Source of the DNA: Ariolimax columbianus
Lineage: Eukaryota; Mollusca; Gastropoda; Stylommatophora; Arionidae
DNA length: 64,000 bases
NCBI GenBank assembly: GCA_036924085.1
Contig: JAVGWX010000003.1
Span: forward strand, 113,877,764-113,941,763
Reading direction: 5' to 3'
In this document: one piece after another, positions 53,791 to 64,000 of the stretch
Numbering within the stretch: the stretch's first letter is position 1
Layout: each line of letters starts with the position of its first letter
Position numbers and translations under genes: made by a program
Notes under the pieces: model-generated
Databases searched by the model: none
What the model was told of the DNA's origin: nothing
What the model saw: the letters and a program-made list of their open reading frames with translations, nothing else

Positions 53791-56100
53791 AATGACAGTA
53801 CGATTCAACAGAAACAACACATATAATGATAACCACTAACCTTCAATAATGGCCAAACAGTATCCTAACAAAAACAAGAGCAGAAAAGGCGAAGATTCCA
53901 TGAAATGACTCCCTGGCATGGTCACGACCTGGGCAGAGTCAGGAACATGGAAGGTAATTGTTTCGAGTTCCTTTATAGAACACTTGGACACGGTTTAATA
54001 CTCCAGAGCAAACACTTGCGTGCTAGTGAAGTGGACACTCACAAAACAGAAGCATTGTAACTTAACATCGCCGAGCGAGACTTTAACATCGCAGAGCGAG
54101 TTTAGTTTCGTTGTTCGTCTTCCCAGACACGATCAGTTCTCACTGGTCCCGAAGAAGACAACACTAGAGGGCTTGAGGTGGCTTTGTTTAGTGCTATGGC
54201 ACAGACTACACACGCGTTAGTTCTTAGCGGCGTGGAAGAAAAATGGCCTATTTCGCGTCGTCTGCGTCGTTTACAGCTACGGCCTGCTACTTGAACACTT
54301 CGCTGAAGTTGGGGGCCCATAGGTGATCCAGGTATCTCACCTACTCGGCCACGTTACGTATAGAAGTCGACACGAAAGGCTAGCGTAGTGGTTGTGGACA
54401 GCTATTGTCGAGTACTTGAACGCTACGAAACGACAGTCTAAGGTCATTCCTTCTTTAGTTTTTATAGAACTGCATATACATTTTGAAGCACGATTTGTGT
54501 TCTTGTAGTTAAGAAATGTAGAACGTTGTTATGCGCTGGTTGTTCTTATCAAATTATTTGGGCGGTCCTGAGGGCGGAGCTAGGTATGTGTTTCTTCTAT
54601 TTTTCTTGAAATCCCCGTTCCTTCCACTTGAGGCGCCGCGCCGTCGGCCCACCTCGCCTCAGCATAAAGCACTGCAATCTGAAGCCCCGTTGGTTTTCTT
54701 CTGTTGTTGATATACTGATCTCGAGGCGATTATCGGATTATAGCCTGTTCCGAGAGCTCTTTTGAGGATCACTACAGACGAGTACATCGAAGCATATAGG
54801 CCGTTTTTTTGCAAGGGTCGGTTATCTGCGCGTTCATTACATGATCTTACGGAGTGAAACACATTGGGAATTGATAATTTATTTAAAACGTTACTTGTTT
54901 TCATTGATAAAGAACCAATTTGGGTACTTGCGTCTTAATTCACCCCAAACAGAGTTCCCTGGGTTCCATAACATGTATTTGATAGCTGTTGACTGTAGCG
55001 GGGCATTTCATTTCGGGTTAGAGGGATGCCAGGCCCATATAATTTTATTTTAAATAAGTAAGTAAAACTTAGATCGAGATACATGTGTGGAAAAGATGGT
55101 TATATTCAGTTTTGCCACCAATCTTTTAGAACAATGTATAGCCCTAAAAAGGAGGTACAAAGACATGTTCTGGCAGGCAGACTGAAATAACGCTCAAACC
55201 ATGTAATTTGATGTGTCGACGCCACATGAACTGAACATGTTCGAATCAAGCATCTGTGTGTGTGTTATTTTTGCGTTTGTTTTCTTTGCCGTTTTCCAAG
55301 GTTTATTGGCAATCCCGTTATAGACGAGATGTTAGACACCCCGACATTTAAGACGTGGACTTTTCTGTGACGTCACTGCTATCAAATCATGTGCTAAAAA
55401 TACATTTTTGTGTCTGTTTTGGGAGAATTAAGACGCAAGTACCCCCATTGTAAGTAGCCGACGATACCTGAGATAGTTATGTAAGTAAAACTTTTGTATG
55501 ACACCTTTCCCAGCACCTCACCTCATTCTCACACTCCAGCCCCCCCCCCCCCTCCCCCTTGCTAAGGTATGACGTTTAACACCTTAGTTCAAGTACACCC
55601 GCCTATCCTCTTCTTCCTCCGTCTACCCAGCCATTTTCCCTTCCTTATTTTCTCATCCTCAAACTCTTCCCCATCATCACGCCCACCCGTCCGTAGCTCT
55701 CTTCCGCCTCTCAACCTACCCACCCCACCACCGGTTCATCTCTCTCAATCATCGAAGACAGAACGGGACCTCTGTATCAAGAGGACCGATTACACAATGA
55801 GAAAACCGCAAGGTATCTCCCGCACAGCTATACTGCGCATTACACTTCCAGCCAAGCAAATTGAATCATGGTCATCACAGTTCATATTTATCTATGTTTG
55901 GCTGTGTTCAAATAAATGTTTCAGTTCTATAAATTGTTCATTTTGTATCCACAGAAAAAGTTTGGGTCTCCAAATGTCATATAGCCAGTAATGTTCCAAG
56001 AGTTCTAATAAGCAACTATGTCAAATGTGGTTGGTTGAACGGTTTAGAATTGTATAATGTACAAACAAGCCGAGAGAATGTCTGCTTTTATATAAAGTAA
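53791..56100. other. ~2.3 kb without recognisable genes
   Basis: Possible unique sequence. A C-run lies at ~55541-55553, then a C/T-rich tract to ~55750 across which a 140-codon plus frame (55569-55991) is open but low-complexity (Ser/Pro-rich) without domain. A CTTTAACATCGC-type short duplication lies at 54059-54100. Confidence 0.5.
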
Positions 56101-56104
56101 AGTA

Positions 56105-56245
56105 AGTAGCGTGTCCATTGCAGAACATCGCTCTTACAGTCGTCAACCTATTTGGTTGTTATAAGAATCTTGGCAGAAGTGCTATTACTTAACTTTATAT
56201 ACGTGGAGAAGCGATCGTGCCAAGAAAAATCCCCGTATATGATGG
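56105..56245 (-). mobile_element. SINE fragment, body of 22.1 kb family
   Basis: The plus reading has TTGCAGAACATCGCTCTTAC, CAACCTATTTGGTTGTTATA, ACGTGGAGAAGCGATC; the same order is at 21975-22090. The tRNA head is missing. Confidence 0.7.
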
Positions 56246-56985
56246 TGTTCGTCAATCACGTGTGATGAAGACAACATTCTTTGTTCATCTGTAAAAGATA
56301 TGTTCAGTCAGTCGATGAGTTCGTTTGTGACTGGGGAGTCAGATGTGGGTTTGGGAAGACATCGAGCAGTATGAGGTTAACTACCAAAGCCTTTCTCTAA
56401 GGCAGCATAGGGGAAAAAGGGGGGGGGGGACGGTGACATCTATCCTTGCGTGTTTTGCCTTTCCTATAACCGCAAGAGGTCGTAGAGACATCACTCAGCG
56501 TGTGAGTGACATGGTGGACATCTCTCCCGGGTGACGTGTTCTATATTCTAGTCAATCATAATCCCGTGTCTAGAATGCCCAGTCACACACAAACCGACAC
56601 TGTTTGCAGCTAAGGCGAAAGGCGCCAATCTCGTGGTCCAGCCGTCTGCACGAGACCATGAAGATATGACACAGGTTAAACCGTAGTACTAATTCATATA
56701 GCCGATGTCCAGGCTAGGATAATCAAGGGAAGAAACCACAAAAAATGAACTAATTAACCAGTCCAAATGGAAAACACGTCACGTTTTCTTGAACACAAGT
56801 GTAAGTCGTCGACTAATGTGAATTCCAGATTAATCTATCGCCTAACGGCATCCATAATAAACTAAAACAATAGCGCAATGTTAGACCCGCAGCCGGTAAG
56901 GCGCCATCTTTGCTGCTCTATGAGAATAGTATTAATGCTAGGAATATCTGCTCTATTTGGGACTATGTCTTACCACTTAATCTTC
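56246..56985. other. No gene; fragment of the ~275-bp repeat at 56865-56925
   Basis: AATGTTAGACCCGCAGCCGG + TAAGGCGCCATCTTTGCTGC matches the 34.4 and 40.8 kb repeats. A G-run lies at ~56421-56429. The rest is unique. Confidence 0.6.
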
Positions 56986-56989
56986 AAAA

Positions 56990-57790
56990 CCCCTCTGGTG
57001 CAGAATGTCTGGAAGTAGTTCAAGTTTTCTACGCTGTACTGTATGACCAGGCACTAATAGCAACCTCAGAAAAACAACTGTAAGAGCATATCAACAATCT
57101 TGATGAGGCCTGTACAGATTACAGTCTGAAAATCAACATAGAGAAAACTGAAGTTATGACCATTGCAAGAAAAGAAATAGAAACAACAAGATTCATACAG
57201 TTCCAACAAGTGAAACAAGTGATAAATCTCACGGACTTTGGTAACATAATCTCAGCAGACAGTTAAGGCGACACAGAAATCTAAAACAGATGTAATAAAT
57301 CAAGTCAAATCATTAGACAACTGTCCCCGATATTTCAATGTAAGCACGTGAAATGTATACAAGATGAACACTGTACAACACAATAACCCTACCCACATTG
57401 TGCTATCAGTGCCAGAATTGGACATTAACAAATAAAGATAAAAGATACATCGTAACAAGAGAGATGAAATGCTTGGAGTAACAAGTATGGATAGAATCAG
57501 AAAATACGATATTATGAGATAAGTAGGTACAACATCAGTGCTAGACCTTATTAAGAGACAACAAACCAAATAGTTCGGCCACGTGCCACGCCTAACACCG
57601 GATATAATCACTCAGAAATCTGGGATATATAGAAACAATGGACATAAAGCCGAGGGCCGACACGCAAAAGAAGATGGATAGCAGAAATAACAAGCAGTGA
57701 AACTCACTGTTTACGAAGCACATAGTAGGGCCTGGTCAAGAAACCTTCATAACCTGACGTTGAAAGGCACGAAAAGGACAAAAAAAGCGA
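56990..57790 (+). pseudogene. LINE F: decayed LINE RT C-terminal region
   Basis: In shifting frames: QALIATSEKQL, EHINNLDEACTDYSLKINIE, KTEVMTIARKEIETTRFIQF, LTDFGNIISADS, WTLTNKDKRYIVTREMKCLG, FGHVPRLTPDII, and SRGPTRKRRWIAEIT. This is the usual succession after the YADD box (LKIN..KTEVM, G..IS.D, R.M..LG, FGHV, RGR.R.RW) in RTE/CR1-type LINEs lacking RNase H. The YADD box itself is broken. Stops and frameshifts are frequent. Confidence 0.82.
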
Positions 57791-58029
57791 AAAGGAAGAG
57801 AAAAGACTACATAAAGTCCATGGTTTACATACAACAACACTGGAAGTACCACATCTCTGTAAACCTTTATCTTCGTATGTACATTAATACCTATTCAATG
57901 TCAAACATCTGTATATAGTTTGCCAAATGAGCTGCTGGTTTTGGAGATCCTAGCGTTCACCTTTTCATGAATAACGACGTTCTGGGATAGTGTTCTCCCA
58001 ACGTACATTAATCTGTTCACAACTTTCAG
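57791..58029. other. No recognisable feature
   Basis: Short unique stretch. Confidence 0.4.
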
Positions 58030-58190
58030 TTCCTTCTTCGTCGTTCGTTCTCAAATTGACTCCATCAAGCCGCGAACAGGGCTTTACAAGTTGCAGGATG
58101 TTGTCCGGAGAAGTGAATGCGTTGTGTCTTAGTTTACACATCGACTACGATTTTTGCACCTTTCGGTCCGACACATTCGACTTCAGCAGG
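58030..58190 (-). mobile_element. SINE2 3' part / short form
   Basis: The minus strand starts in the core CTGCTGAAGTCGAATGTGTC GGACCGAAAGGTGCAAAAAT and ends TTGAGAACGAACGACGAAG. It lacks the SINE2 head, like the 45.98 and 36.6 kb copies. Confidence 0.85.
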
Positions 58191-58930
58191 TCATCAGCAT
58201 TTCCTATATATACTCTAAAAATGATGTCGTCTAAAAAAATATTGCCCATACAAAAAGAAAAATAAGCGTTCTTGATAAATGAAAGAACTGTTAATATTGT
58301 ATAGTTTAAAGATGAAGTTAAATACTTGACTATTTTTCATGTACTGGTCTTGCTAAATGAGTGTAATATTGCTCTACACCTGACCCCATTGTGTAAGTTT
58401 TGTATCCGATTATGAACAGAATCGGTTTCAATAACAATAGGTTTACTTGATGAGGTTACAGCACACTATCGCCCTGTTGGCTCTTCAACACATGGCATTG
58501 CATAACCTGCTATTCATACAGGCCCGCTGACAGAAAAGTACTGTTATGGGTTATGAAAAATGCAGATATCCAAGTGCAGCTGTCAAATACCACACAACGT
58601 AGTCGTGTAAGGAAGAAGTTGAAGGAAAAGAAGAAGAAATCTGAGTCTCAATTGTTGAAATGAACGTTTGACAGCGTACGAAGAAGAAGAAGAAATGAAC
58701 CGGATGAAGTCTACTGACTAGAAAAAAGCAAGCGTATAAGCCTGGATAAAAAGCTATATGGACAATCATACACAATCCCTGCGATTAATTGTATGGTGGG
58801 GTGTGCGAGGTTAACGAATTGTAGAAGCAGGCAAACATCCACTTTTGCTCTGGTCTTATGTGGACTAGACATGCGTCTAATTATCTTAAACTTAAAACGT
58901 CAAATTAGCAGGATGCACAATAAACAAGGG
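58191..58930. other. No gene; stray tail GCGTACGAAGAAGAAG
   Basis: GACAGCGTACGAAGAAGAAG at ~58671 resembles the SINE2/LINE tail and the 34.64 kb fragment, without a body. The rest is unique. Confidence 0.45.
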
Positions 58931-58934
58931 TGGA

Positions 58935-59130
58935 ATAGCAGTTAGAGCACATAACTCTCGTATGGAAGCGACCAGGTTAAATATCCGATATCGACTCGCA
59001 CAAGTGTATCAGCTGTAAAATAGATTCCATGATTGAGTAAATCCCTTAAAAAGGCATATCATCACCCATCCACAGGAACAAATTAGACCTATTACATTGC
59101 AGTTAAAACACTTCAACCTTGACGGCAGTG
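58935..59130 (+). repeat. Degenerate tRNA-like SINE fragment
   Basis: TAGCAGTTAGAGCACATAAC, CAGGTTAAATATCC and CATCCACAGGAAC loosely align with 26.9 and 41.3 kb fragments. Confidence 0.35.
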
Positions 59131-59369
59131 TCTGCTACAGAATTGCCGGTACCTTTACACAATATAGGAAATACACTGGCGTGTTTACTGTAGCCAGTTC
59201 CTATACCACGAGCCATACAGATTTCTAAACTAAGATCCAGTGAAACCCATGAAAACAGTAGCGCAAGCAACACATATCTCTAAACGTAGATCTAGTGAAA
59301 ATAGTAACATGAGCCATTCAGATCTCTAAACCCAGGTCTAATGAAAACAGTAGCATACGCCCTAGAATC

Positions 59370-60180
59370 TTCTATGCAAACCTCTAAACAAATTTATCTA
59401 CAAACCTCTATACTTACCTCTATACAAACTTCTATACAAACCTCTAAACAAACATTTATACAAACTTATATATCACGATCTACTGAAGACAATAACATGA
59501 ACTTTACAAATCTCTATAACTTCTACACAAGCCTGTGTTCAACCCTCCATACCAAGATCTAGACGCAATAACACGAACCTTTCAAACCTCTATACAAACC
59601 TCTTCATGGGGATCTGGTCACGACAATAGCATTAACCATTCAAACCTCAGTACAAACATATATTCAAACCTCTATACCATGTTCTAGTCACGACATTAAC
59701 ATTAACTATGCAAACATCTAAACCAAGATCTAGTCATGACTACAACGTGAACCATTCATACCTCTATCTATACAAACCTCTATACAAACCTCTTCATGGG
59801 GATCTGGTCACGACAATAACATTAACCATTCAAATATCAGTACAAACATATATTCAAACCTCTATACAAAGATCTAGTCACATCAATAACATGAACCATG
59901 CAAACCTCTATGCAAACTTCTGCATAAACATCTATACAAACTTCTATACCATGTTCTAGTCACGACATTAACATAAACTATGCAAACCTCTATACAAACA
60001 TCTAAACCAAGATCTAGTCATGACTACAACGTGAACCATTCATAACTCTATCTATACAAACCTCTATACAAACCTCTATACAAACCTCTGTACAAACCTC
60101 TACACCAAGATCTAGTTACGACAATAACGTGAACCAAGCATACCTCTAAACAATCCTCTATACAAACCAATATCTAGTGC
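59370..60180. repeat. Short-unit tandem repeat (CAAACCTCTATA) with higher-order structure
   Basis: 12-bp AACCTCTATACA units are interspersed with larger blocks: ACCAAGATCTAGTCATGAC + TACAACGTGAACCATTC at 59710 and 60005, TCTTCATGGGGATCTGGTCA at ~59600 and ~59790, and CCATGTTCTAGTCACGACAT at ~59677 and ~59948. Confidence 0.92.
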
Positions 60181-61005
60181 TGACAATAACTCTTTTTCTC
60201 TCCCCTGGGAGTTCCAGAACAGAGACCGCATTGTAATGTTATAAGCTTGTTTCCTCAATTTGGGTCATCTCACGTGATCACGTTCCGTTCCATTCTTGTC
60301 TGTCTGGTTCTTTGTAACAGTTCCTCATTATTTGTGATCTTATAATATTAATGCAATTCTTTTTCGGCGCAAAAAGGCCCATTTATGAACGTCTGTTCAT
60401 GTATTTGTTTGGATGTAGTTCGCTTTATGCCTTACGCAAAATCTGAATCTGTGGTCTCTTCAAACATATAATGTACAGAAGTTTGCAGTACGCCAGCCAC
60501 TCGGGGCTGCAGTGTGGTTTTTTTTACCCAAATTAATTATATTTCTCATTTTATGCAGGTTTGTGTCAAAAAATTATTTGTATTTTTTAAACACGTCAAA
60601 CGTCCTAGCATAAAAGCAAAGGAATAGTGGGATATATTATTCAGGATAGACAGAAAACAACATAACGGAAAATATGTAGCAGACTGGCGAATTTGGCTTT
60701 TTTTTAAATGCCAAATAATGCCTATAATATATTTCTGGTTTAGCTATTGCGAGACATTTCTGCTCACTATTAACCTGATAACCCTTAAGTCGCTGAGCGA
60801 CGTCCATACAATCTCTAAATGCCAGGTTTCGAGATATCAAACGCAAGATAGACATCCTATTAGGACTGATCCATCCAGCCTGGCATTGAGTGATAAACCA
60901 AAGGAAACCCCCCCGTCGCGTGGTGTAATCGTAGATGTAACCTTATCTCAACTCGGTGCCCAGACTGGTCCAAGTCGGTACCACGAGGGCCCTTGTAGTC
61001 TCTCT
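60181..61005. other. No recognisable gene
   Basis: AT-rich unique sequence with T-runs. The 147-codon plus frame 60718-61161 ends inside the following tandem repeat and has no domain. Confidence 0.5.
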
Positions 61006-61009
61006 GATT

Positions 61010-61310
61010 GCAGGGTCCATCTCTGGATCTCATCAAACTACCTAACCAGCACAGATCCATCTGATAGTAGATCCATCTCATCAAACTACCTAACCAGCAC
61101 AGATTCATCTGATTGCAGGGTACATCTCATCAAACTACCTAACCAGCACAGATCCATCTGATAGTAGGTCCATCTCATCAAACTACCTAACCAGCACAGA
61201 TCCATCTGATTGCATGGTCCATCTATGGATCTCATCAAACTAAATAACCAGCACAGATCCATCTGATTGTAGATCCATCTCATCAAACTATAAAACCAGC
61301 ACAGATCTAT
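61010..61310. repeat. ~50-bp tandem repeat, ~6 units
   Basis: CATCTCATCAAACTACCTAA + CCAGCACAGATCCATCTGAT + TGCAGGGTC, with a TAGTAG variant. Confidence 0.92.
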
Positions 61311-61399
61311 TTACTACTCAACCTTTCACTAATACGCTGGTGGTGCGTTAAGAAACAATATCGTCCAAGATGAAGTGGTAGAGATTGTATTATATTAGG

Positions 61400-61562
61400 G
61401 ATGAAATTTCTTGTCATTGAGCTGGGTGCCCAGTTCGTTGCGGCAAGTCAGAGGCCAATTTATAACTGGGTGGACGGGCTTGTTGAAATCTGGAATTGAA
61501 CCAGGTGCATTTGGCACGTGGGACAAGCGCTCCAGACACCGTGCTATCCAGACTCTCTGATA
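61400..61562 (-). mobile_element. tRNA-like SINE head
   Basis: Minus strand AGAGTCTGGATAGCACGGTG (A-box-like), then CACCTGGTTCAATTCCAG (B box), followed by ACAAGCCCGTCCACCCAG. Not called a tRNA gene because stems do not pair. A second weaker tRNA-like stretch lies at 61808-61870. Confidence 0.55.
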
Positions 61563-61969
61563 AATTAGGCAGATGAAAGTACGTATTGTACTGCCCCCTC
61601 CTTTGTTTAAGATATGGTTAATTACGTTCCAGAAAATATTGATAAAGGCTGCTTTCGAAGATGAAGTGTTGGGTACACCTGTGGGGCCTGTCTCAGTATC
61701 TTATGATGTGGGGTTGCAAGTTCCTTTCCTCTTTACATTTCCTTCATAAACAGTAAAATAGGTAGTTTTACAGCTGTGTCAATCATAGCCTGTGTATAAC
61801 GATAGGTCGGTCTCAGTATCTATGCAGTAAGACGCGAGCGCTCTACCATTGTCCTACATTGTTCACTGACGGTTAAACCAATTCTTCTCTTTATTTAACT
61901 GTTTAATATAGCTTTCCGTTTCCTTTCCGTGATTAGCATGCCAGGTAGTTGTTGCAGTTGTTCGAGGCT

Positions 61970-62105
61970 ACTTGAGATGGGTTAAGTTAACTGTTTGCGA
62001 AATGTCTGTGGTGGCTGGTTACAGTGTTTCTTCTCATATCACGATACGGGCTTGAGAAGGTAGAATGTCGTACTCCTGGATGAAAGACTTAGTACCTAGT
62101 CGGGG
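61970..62105 (+). repeat. Dispersed repeat, family D
   Basis: GCTGGTTACAGTGTTTCTTC, GATACGGGCTTGAGAAGGTA, TACTCCTGG; the core order is as at 30.88 kb. It lies just upstream of LINE B. Confidence 0.55.
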
Positions 62106-62329
62106 TGTCGAAAACAGTAGAGCAGCCACCTCACTGTGAACTGTCTAGACTAAACCACTGACCATGAGGGTTGTCCGCACATCAGGCAAACAACATCTCT
62201 GTGACATCTCCAGGCTTGTCCTCTGGCTGAATGCACTCCGGCTACGATATCTACCTCTGTACGTTATCAGCCATATAACTATCATACTGGACGCAGAAGA
62301 GATGCAGACCAGCGGACATTGCACACCTG

Positions 62330-62465
62330 CCCCACTGTGTCAACACCCCAGGTGGCGGGGAATGCTAGGCGTACCATCTCTGCATAGAAGCCAAGAAAAT
62401 AAAGGGAAAAAGAGATACCCCACTCACATGCAAATGCTACGTTCCTGGCAGGACGTGACGATCCT
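62330..62465 (+). pseudogene. LINE B 5' Cys-rich finger region
   Basis: The frame at 62351 reads GGGEC, TAG, AYHLCIEAKKIKGKRDTPLT, CKCYVPGRT then TGA. The Cys/His layout and the in-frame TAG are shared with LINE A. It may be ORF1 remnant or part of a 5' region; a small zinc-binding domain is inferred only from Cys spacing. Confidence 0.5.
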
Positions 62466-62682
62466 GGGATACAGACACACTGGACTGCCTCTCTTCCGGG
62501 TAAACCAGTCCATCTCATATATCATCACATATCATCATTGCACCCTATAGACACGAGTAGTGAAGACTCGATAGTCTGGTAAGACAACTTCCATAAGAGA
62601 GAAAACTCTGATCATAAACAACTGCTGCCTTGCAGATAGGCTGGGGACAGCCAAAGGCTAAGGAGGGCATCCCTACAGAAAC

Positions 62683-62738
62683 GCCTGTTGAAATCGGATG
62701 CACGGGGCCGCAAGCCTAACAAAACAGTGCAACGTAAA
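62683..62738 (+). other. SINE-core-like segment in LINE B
   Basis: GCCTGTTGAAATCGGATGCA, CGGGGCCGCAAGCC and AACAGTGCAACG parallel SINE1 GCATGCTGAAGTCGGATGCA, TGGGCCGACAGGCG and CACAGTGCAACG. The endonuclease frame's first ATG (62698) lies inside it. Confidence 0.7.
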
Positions 62739-64000
62739 TCACAGTATGATGGCAGTACAACCTATTAGAAAAACGCATGGCGCTCATCCTGCGGAGTCCC
62801 GCCAGGCAGCGATAGTGCCGGGCCCCACGCCTCGAAGGGGCCCACCCTTGACTACTGGTGGTCACCCACCCATGTGTCGTGGAGTCAAGGCACATGGCTA
62901 TGGGGCAACCTCTATTGGCCAAAACCTCAAGACCCTCAAAATAATACAGTGGAATGCGGAGGGAGTCATTAACAAAAAACTTTCCCTAACACACCACCTG
63001 CATGAAGGTAAGATTGACGTGGCATGTATCCAGGAAACGCACCTCAACAATAACCATAAATTCTCAATCAGAGGATATCAGACCTTCCGTCTAGATAGAG
63101 AAGGCCACAAAGGAGGGGTCCTGATACTGACCAGAAACTGCATACCGAGTAGCGCGGTATCTGTCAATCACACCGGACAAGCAGAAATTGTAGGAGTGGA
63201 CATAATGGCTCAAGAGACGAAGCTCCGCATTTTCAATCTGTACGGACCACCAAACAGAGACCTATCGCTCTCGAGTATGGAGGTCAGAGACTCCAACTGC
63301 ATAGTAGTTGGAGATTTCAACAGCCACTCGGAGAGATGGGGATACTCTGACACAGACAGCAGAGGTGACGAAGTGGAAGATTGGGAGATAGATGCAAATC
63401 TCTCCCTAATCAATAGGCCGGAGGATAGCCCTAGCTTCTACTCAAGAACATGGCATACCACCTCGACTCCAGATTTGGCCTTCTCCACACAGGACATACA
63501 CCATAAAATAGACCGCCAGGTGCTAAACCAACTGGCAGGTAGCGACCACAGGCCGATCAGGCTAACCATTGACATGGAAGTAGGCCCACAGGAAACAAAA
63601 CCACTCCCACGTCGGAATTACAAACGAGCCGACTGGGACAGATTTGCAATCCTGACAGATGGGCTGTGTGAAACCATCAACACACGAAACACCAAAATGA
63701 AGCCCATGGTAGAGAGCCTAAGCAAGGCAATAATGCAAGCCGCCACTGAAACCATCCCAAGAGGAGCTAGGAAAAACTATAAGCCCTACTGGAATGATGA
63801 GTTGCAGAAAGTGGAAGATGCAGTAACAAATGCTAGGAACATGGCAGAGCGAGAAAAATCCATGGAGGCAAACATCGCCCTCAAAGCCGCAGCGGCGAAA
63901 TACAAACACACGCTCAAGCAAACAGCTAGAGAAAGCTGGAAAAATAAAACGGAAAGTCTAAACCTGGACAAAGACGGGAACAAGCTATGGAAGCTAGTCA
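62698..64000 (+). CDS. LINE B ORF2 endonuclease, open and partial (434 codons in window)
   Basis: The frame opens after TGA at 62689-62691. The first ATG is at 62698 (others at 62746 and 62749); no stop follows up to 64000. Product: apurinic/apyrimidinic-type endonuclease of a non-LTR retrotransposon, which nicks target DNA to prime reverse transcription. Conserved sites seen: QWN (84-86), IQETH with catalytic Glu (113), Tyr in NLYGP (182), GDFNSH (205-210) followed by WG (214), TPDLAF (Asp 259) and GSDHRP (Asp 283, His 284). Residues 285-434 are the Lys/Arg-rich linker toward RT (TIPRGARKNYKPYWNDELQK). All catalytic motifs are intact, unlike LINE A. Which ATG is used is not determined. Confidence 0.88.
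   Translation, partial: MHGAASLTKQCNVNHSMMAVQPIRKTHGAHPAESRQAAIVPGPTPRRGPPLTTGGHPPMCRGVKAHGYGATSIGQNLKTLKIIQWNAEGVINKKLSLTHHLHEGKIDVACIQETHLNNNHKFSIRGYQTFRLDREGHKGGVLILTRNCIPSSAVSVNHTGQAEIVGVDIMAQETKLRIFNLYGPPNRDLSLSSMEVRDSNCIVVGDFNSHSERWGYSDTDSRGDEVEDWEIDANLSLINRPEDSPSFYSRTWHTTSTPDLAFSTQDIHHKIDRQVLNQLAGSDHRPIRLTIDMEVGPQETKPLPRRNYKRADWDRFAILTDGLCETINTRNTKMKPMVESLSKAIMQAATETIPRGARKNYKPYWNDELQKVEDAVTNARNMAEREKSMEANIALKAAAAKYKHTLKQTARESWKNKTESLNLDKDGNKLWKLV

Larger units (their letters stand above)
62160..64000 (+). mobile_element. LINE B: I-group LINE 5' part, runs off window
   Basis: It aligns with LINE A from about 62230: GACGCAGAAGAGATGCAGAC with CAGCGGACATTGCAC (LINE A: GAGGTGCAGGCCAGCGGACA), then the Cys-rich region, the SINE-like core and the endonuclease frame. 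The endonuclease part is uninterrupted to the window edge, so RT and RNase H should lie beyond 64000. Confidence 0.88.

Noticed and set aside
55569..55991. 140-codon Ser/Pro-rich frame as an exon
   Set aside because: It lies in a C/T-rich low-complexity tract; no domain, splice or start context was supported.

Overview
This is a eukaryotic, almost certainly metazoan, intergenic or repeat-rich window. Seen directly: dead and one open non-LTR retrotransposon (LINE) reading frames, many tRNA-headed and other SINEs flanked by target-site duplications (TSDs), a decayed mariner transposase, long microsatellites and about thirty minisatellite arrays. No bacterial gene organisation is present. The mix of CR1-like and RNase H-bearing I-group LINEs with tRNA SINEs fits an invertebrate, perhaps a mollusc or other lophotrochozoan; the species cannot be named from this sequence. 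I recognise no host protein-coding gene, no functional tRNA or rRNA gene and no CRISPR array.

Layout. 0-9 kb: SINE copies of two families (called SINE1, tRNA-headed, and SINE2, (GAA)n-tailed, here) scattered among tandem arrays with periods of 88, 21, 22, 41, 37 and 72 bp. 10.15-12.5 kb: 3' part of an I-group LINE (LINE C) whose RNase H-to-zinc-finger linker has expanded into 45 exact 41-bp units. 13.2-14.2 kb: CR1-like LINE 3' end. 15.4-20.7 kb: nearly full-length but dead I-group LINE on the minus strand (LINE A), carrying an 88-bp x 7 tandem expansion and a SINE1 inserted in its reverse transcriptase. 20.7-21.4 kb: mariner pseudogene; 22.2-22.5 kb: inverted-repeat MITE. 22.6-30 kb: mostly unique sequence, then a short TSD-bounded LINE 3' copy (LINE D). 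30-50 kb: minisatellites, SINE2 copies and dispersed repeats. 52 kb: a broken PHD-finger-like reading frame split by a SINE1. 57 kb: another dead LINE (LINE F). 62.2-64 kb: 5' part of an I-group LINE (LINE B) on the plus strand, with an uninterrupted endonuclease reading frame that runs off the window end.

How the parts fit. LINE copies A, B, C, D and E appear to belong to one broad I-group family (endonuclease, RT, RNase H, C-terminal CCHC-like finger, 3' tail ending in GAA repeats). SINE2 ends in the same kind of GAA-rich tail, and both SINE families share a ~40-bp core that also sits just upstream of the endonuclease frame in LINEs A and B. This suggests that the SINEs depend on, or partly derive from, this LINE. 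A second theme is tandem amplification inside LINE coding sequence: the same short linker is multiplied in two different copies (C and D) and a different linker in a third (A). These two connected observations are the most interesting things here.
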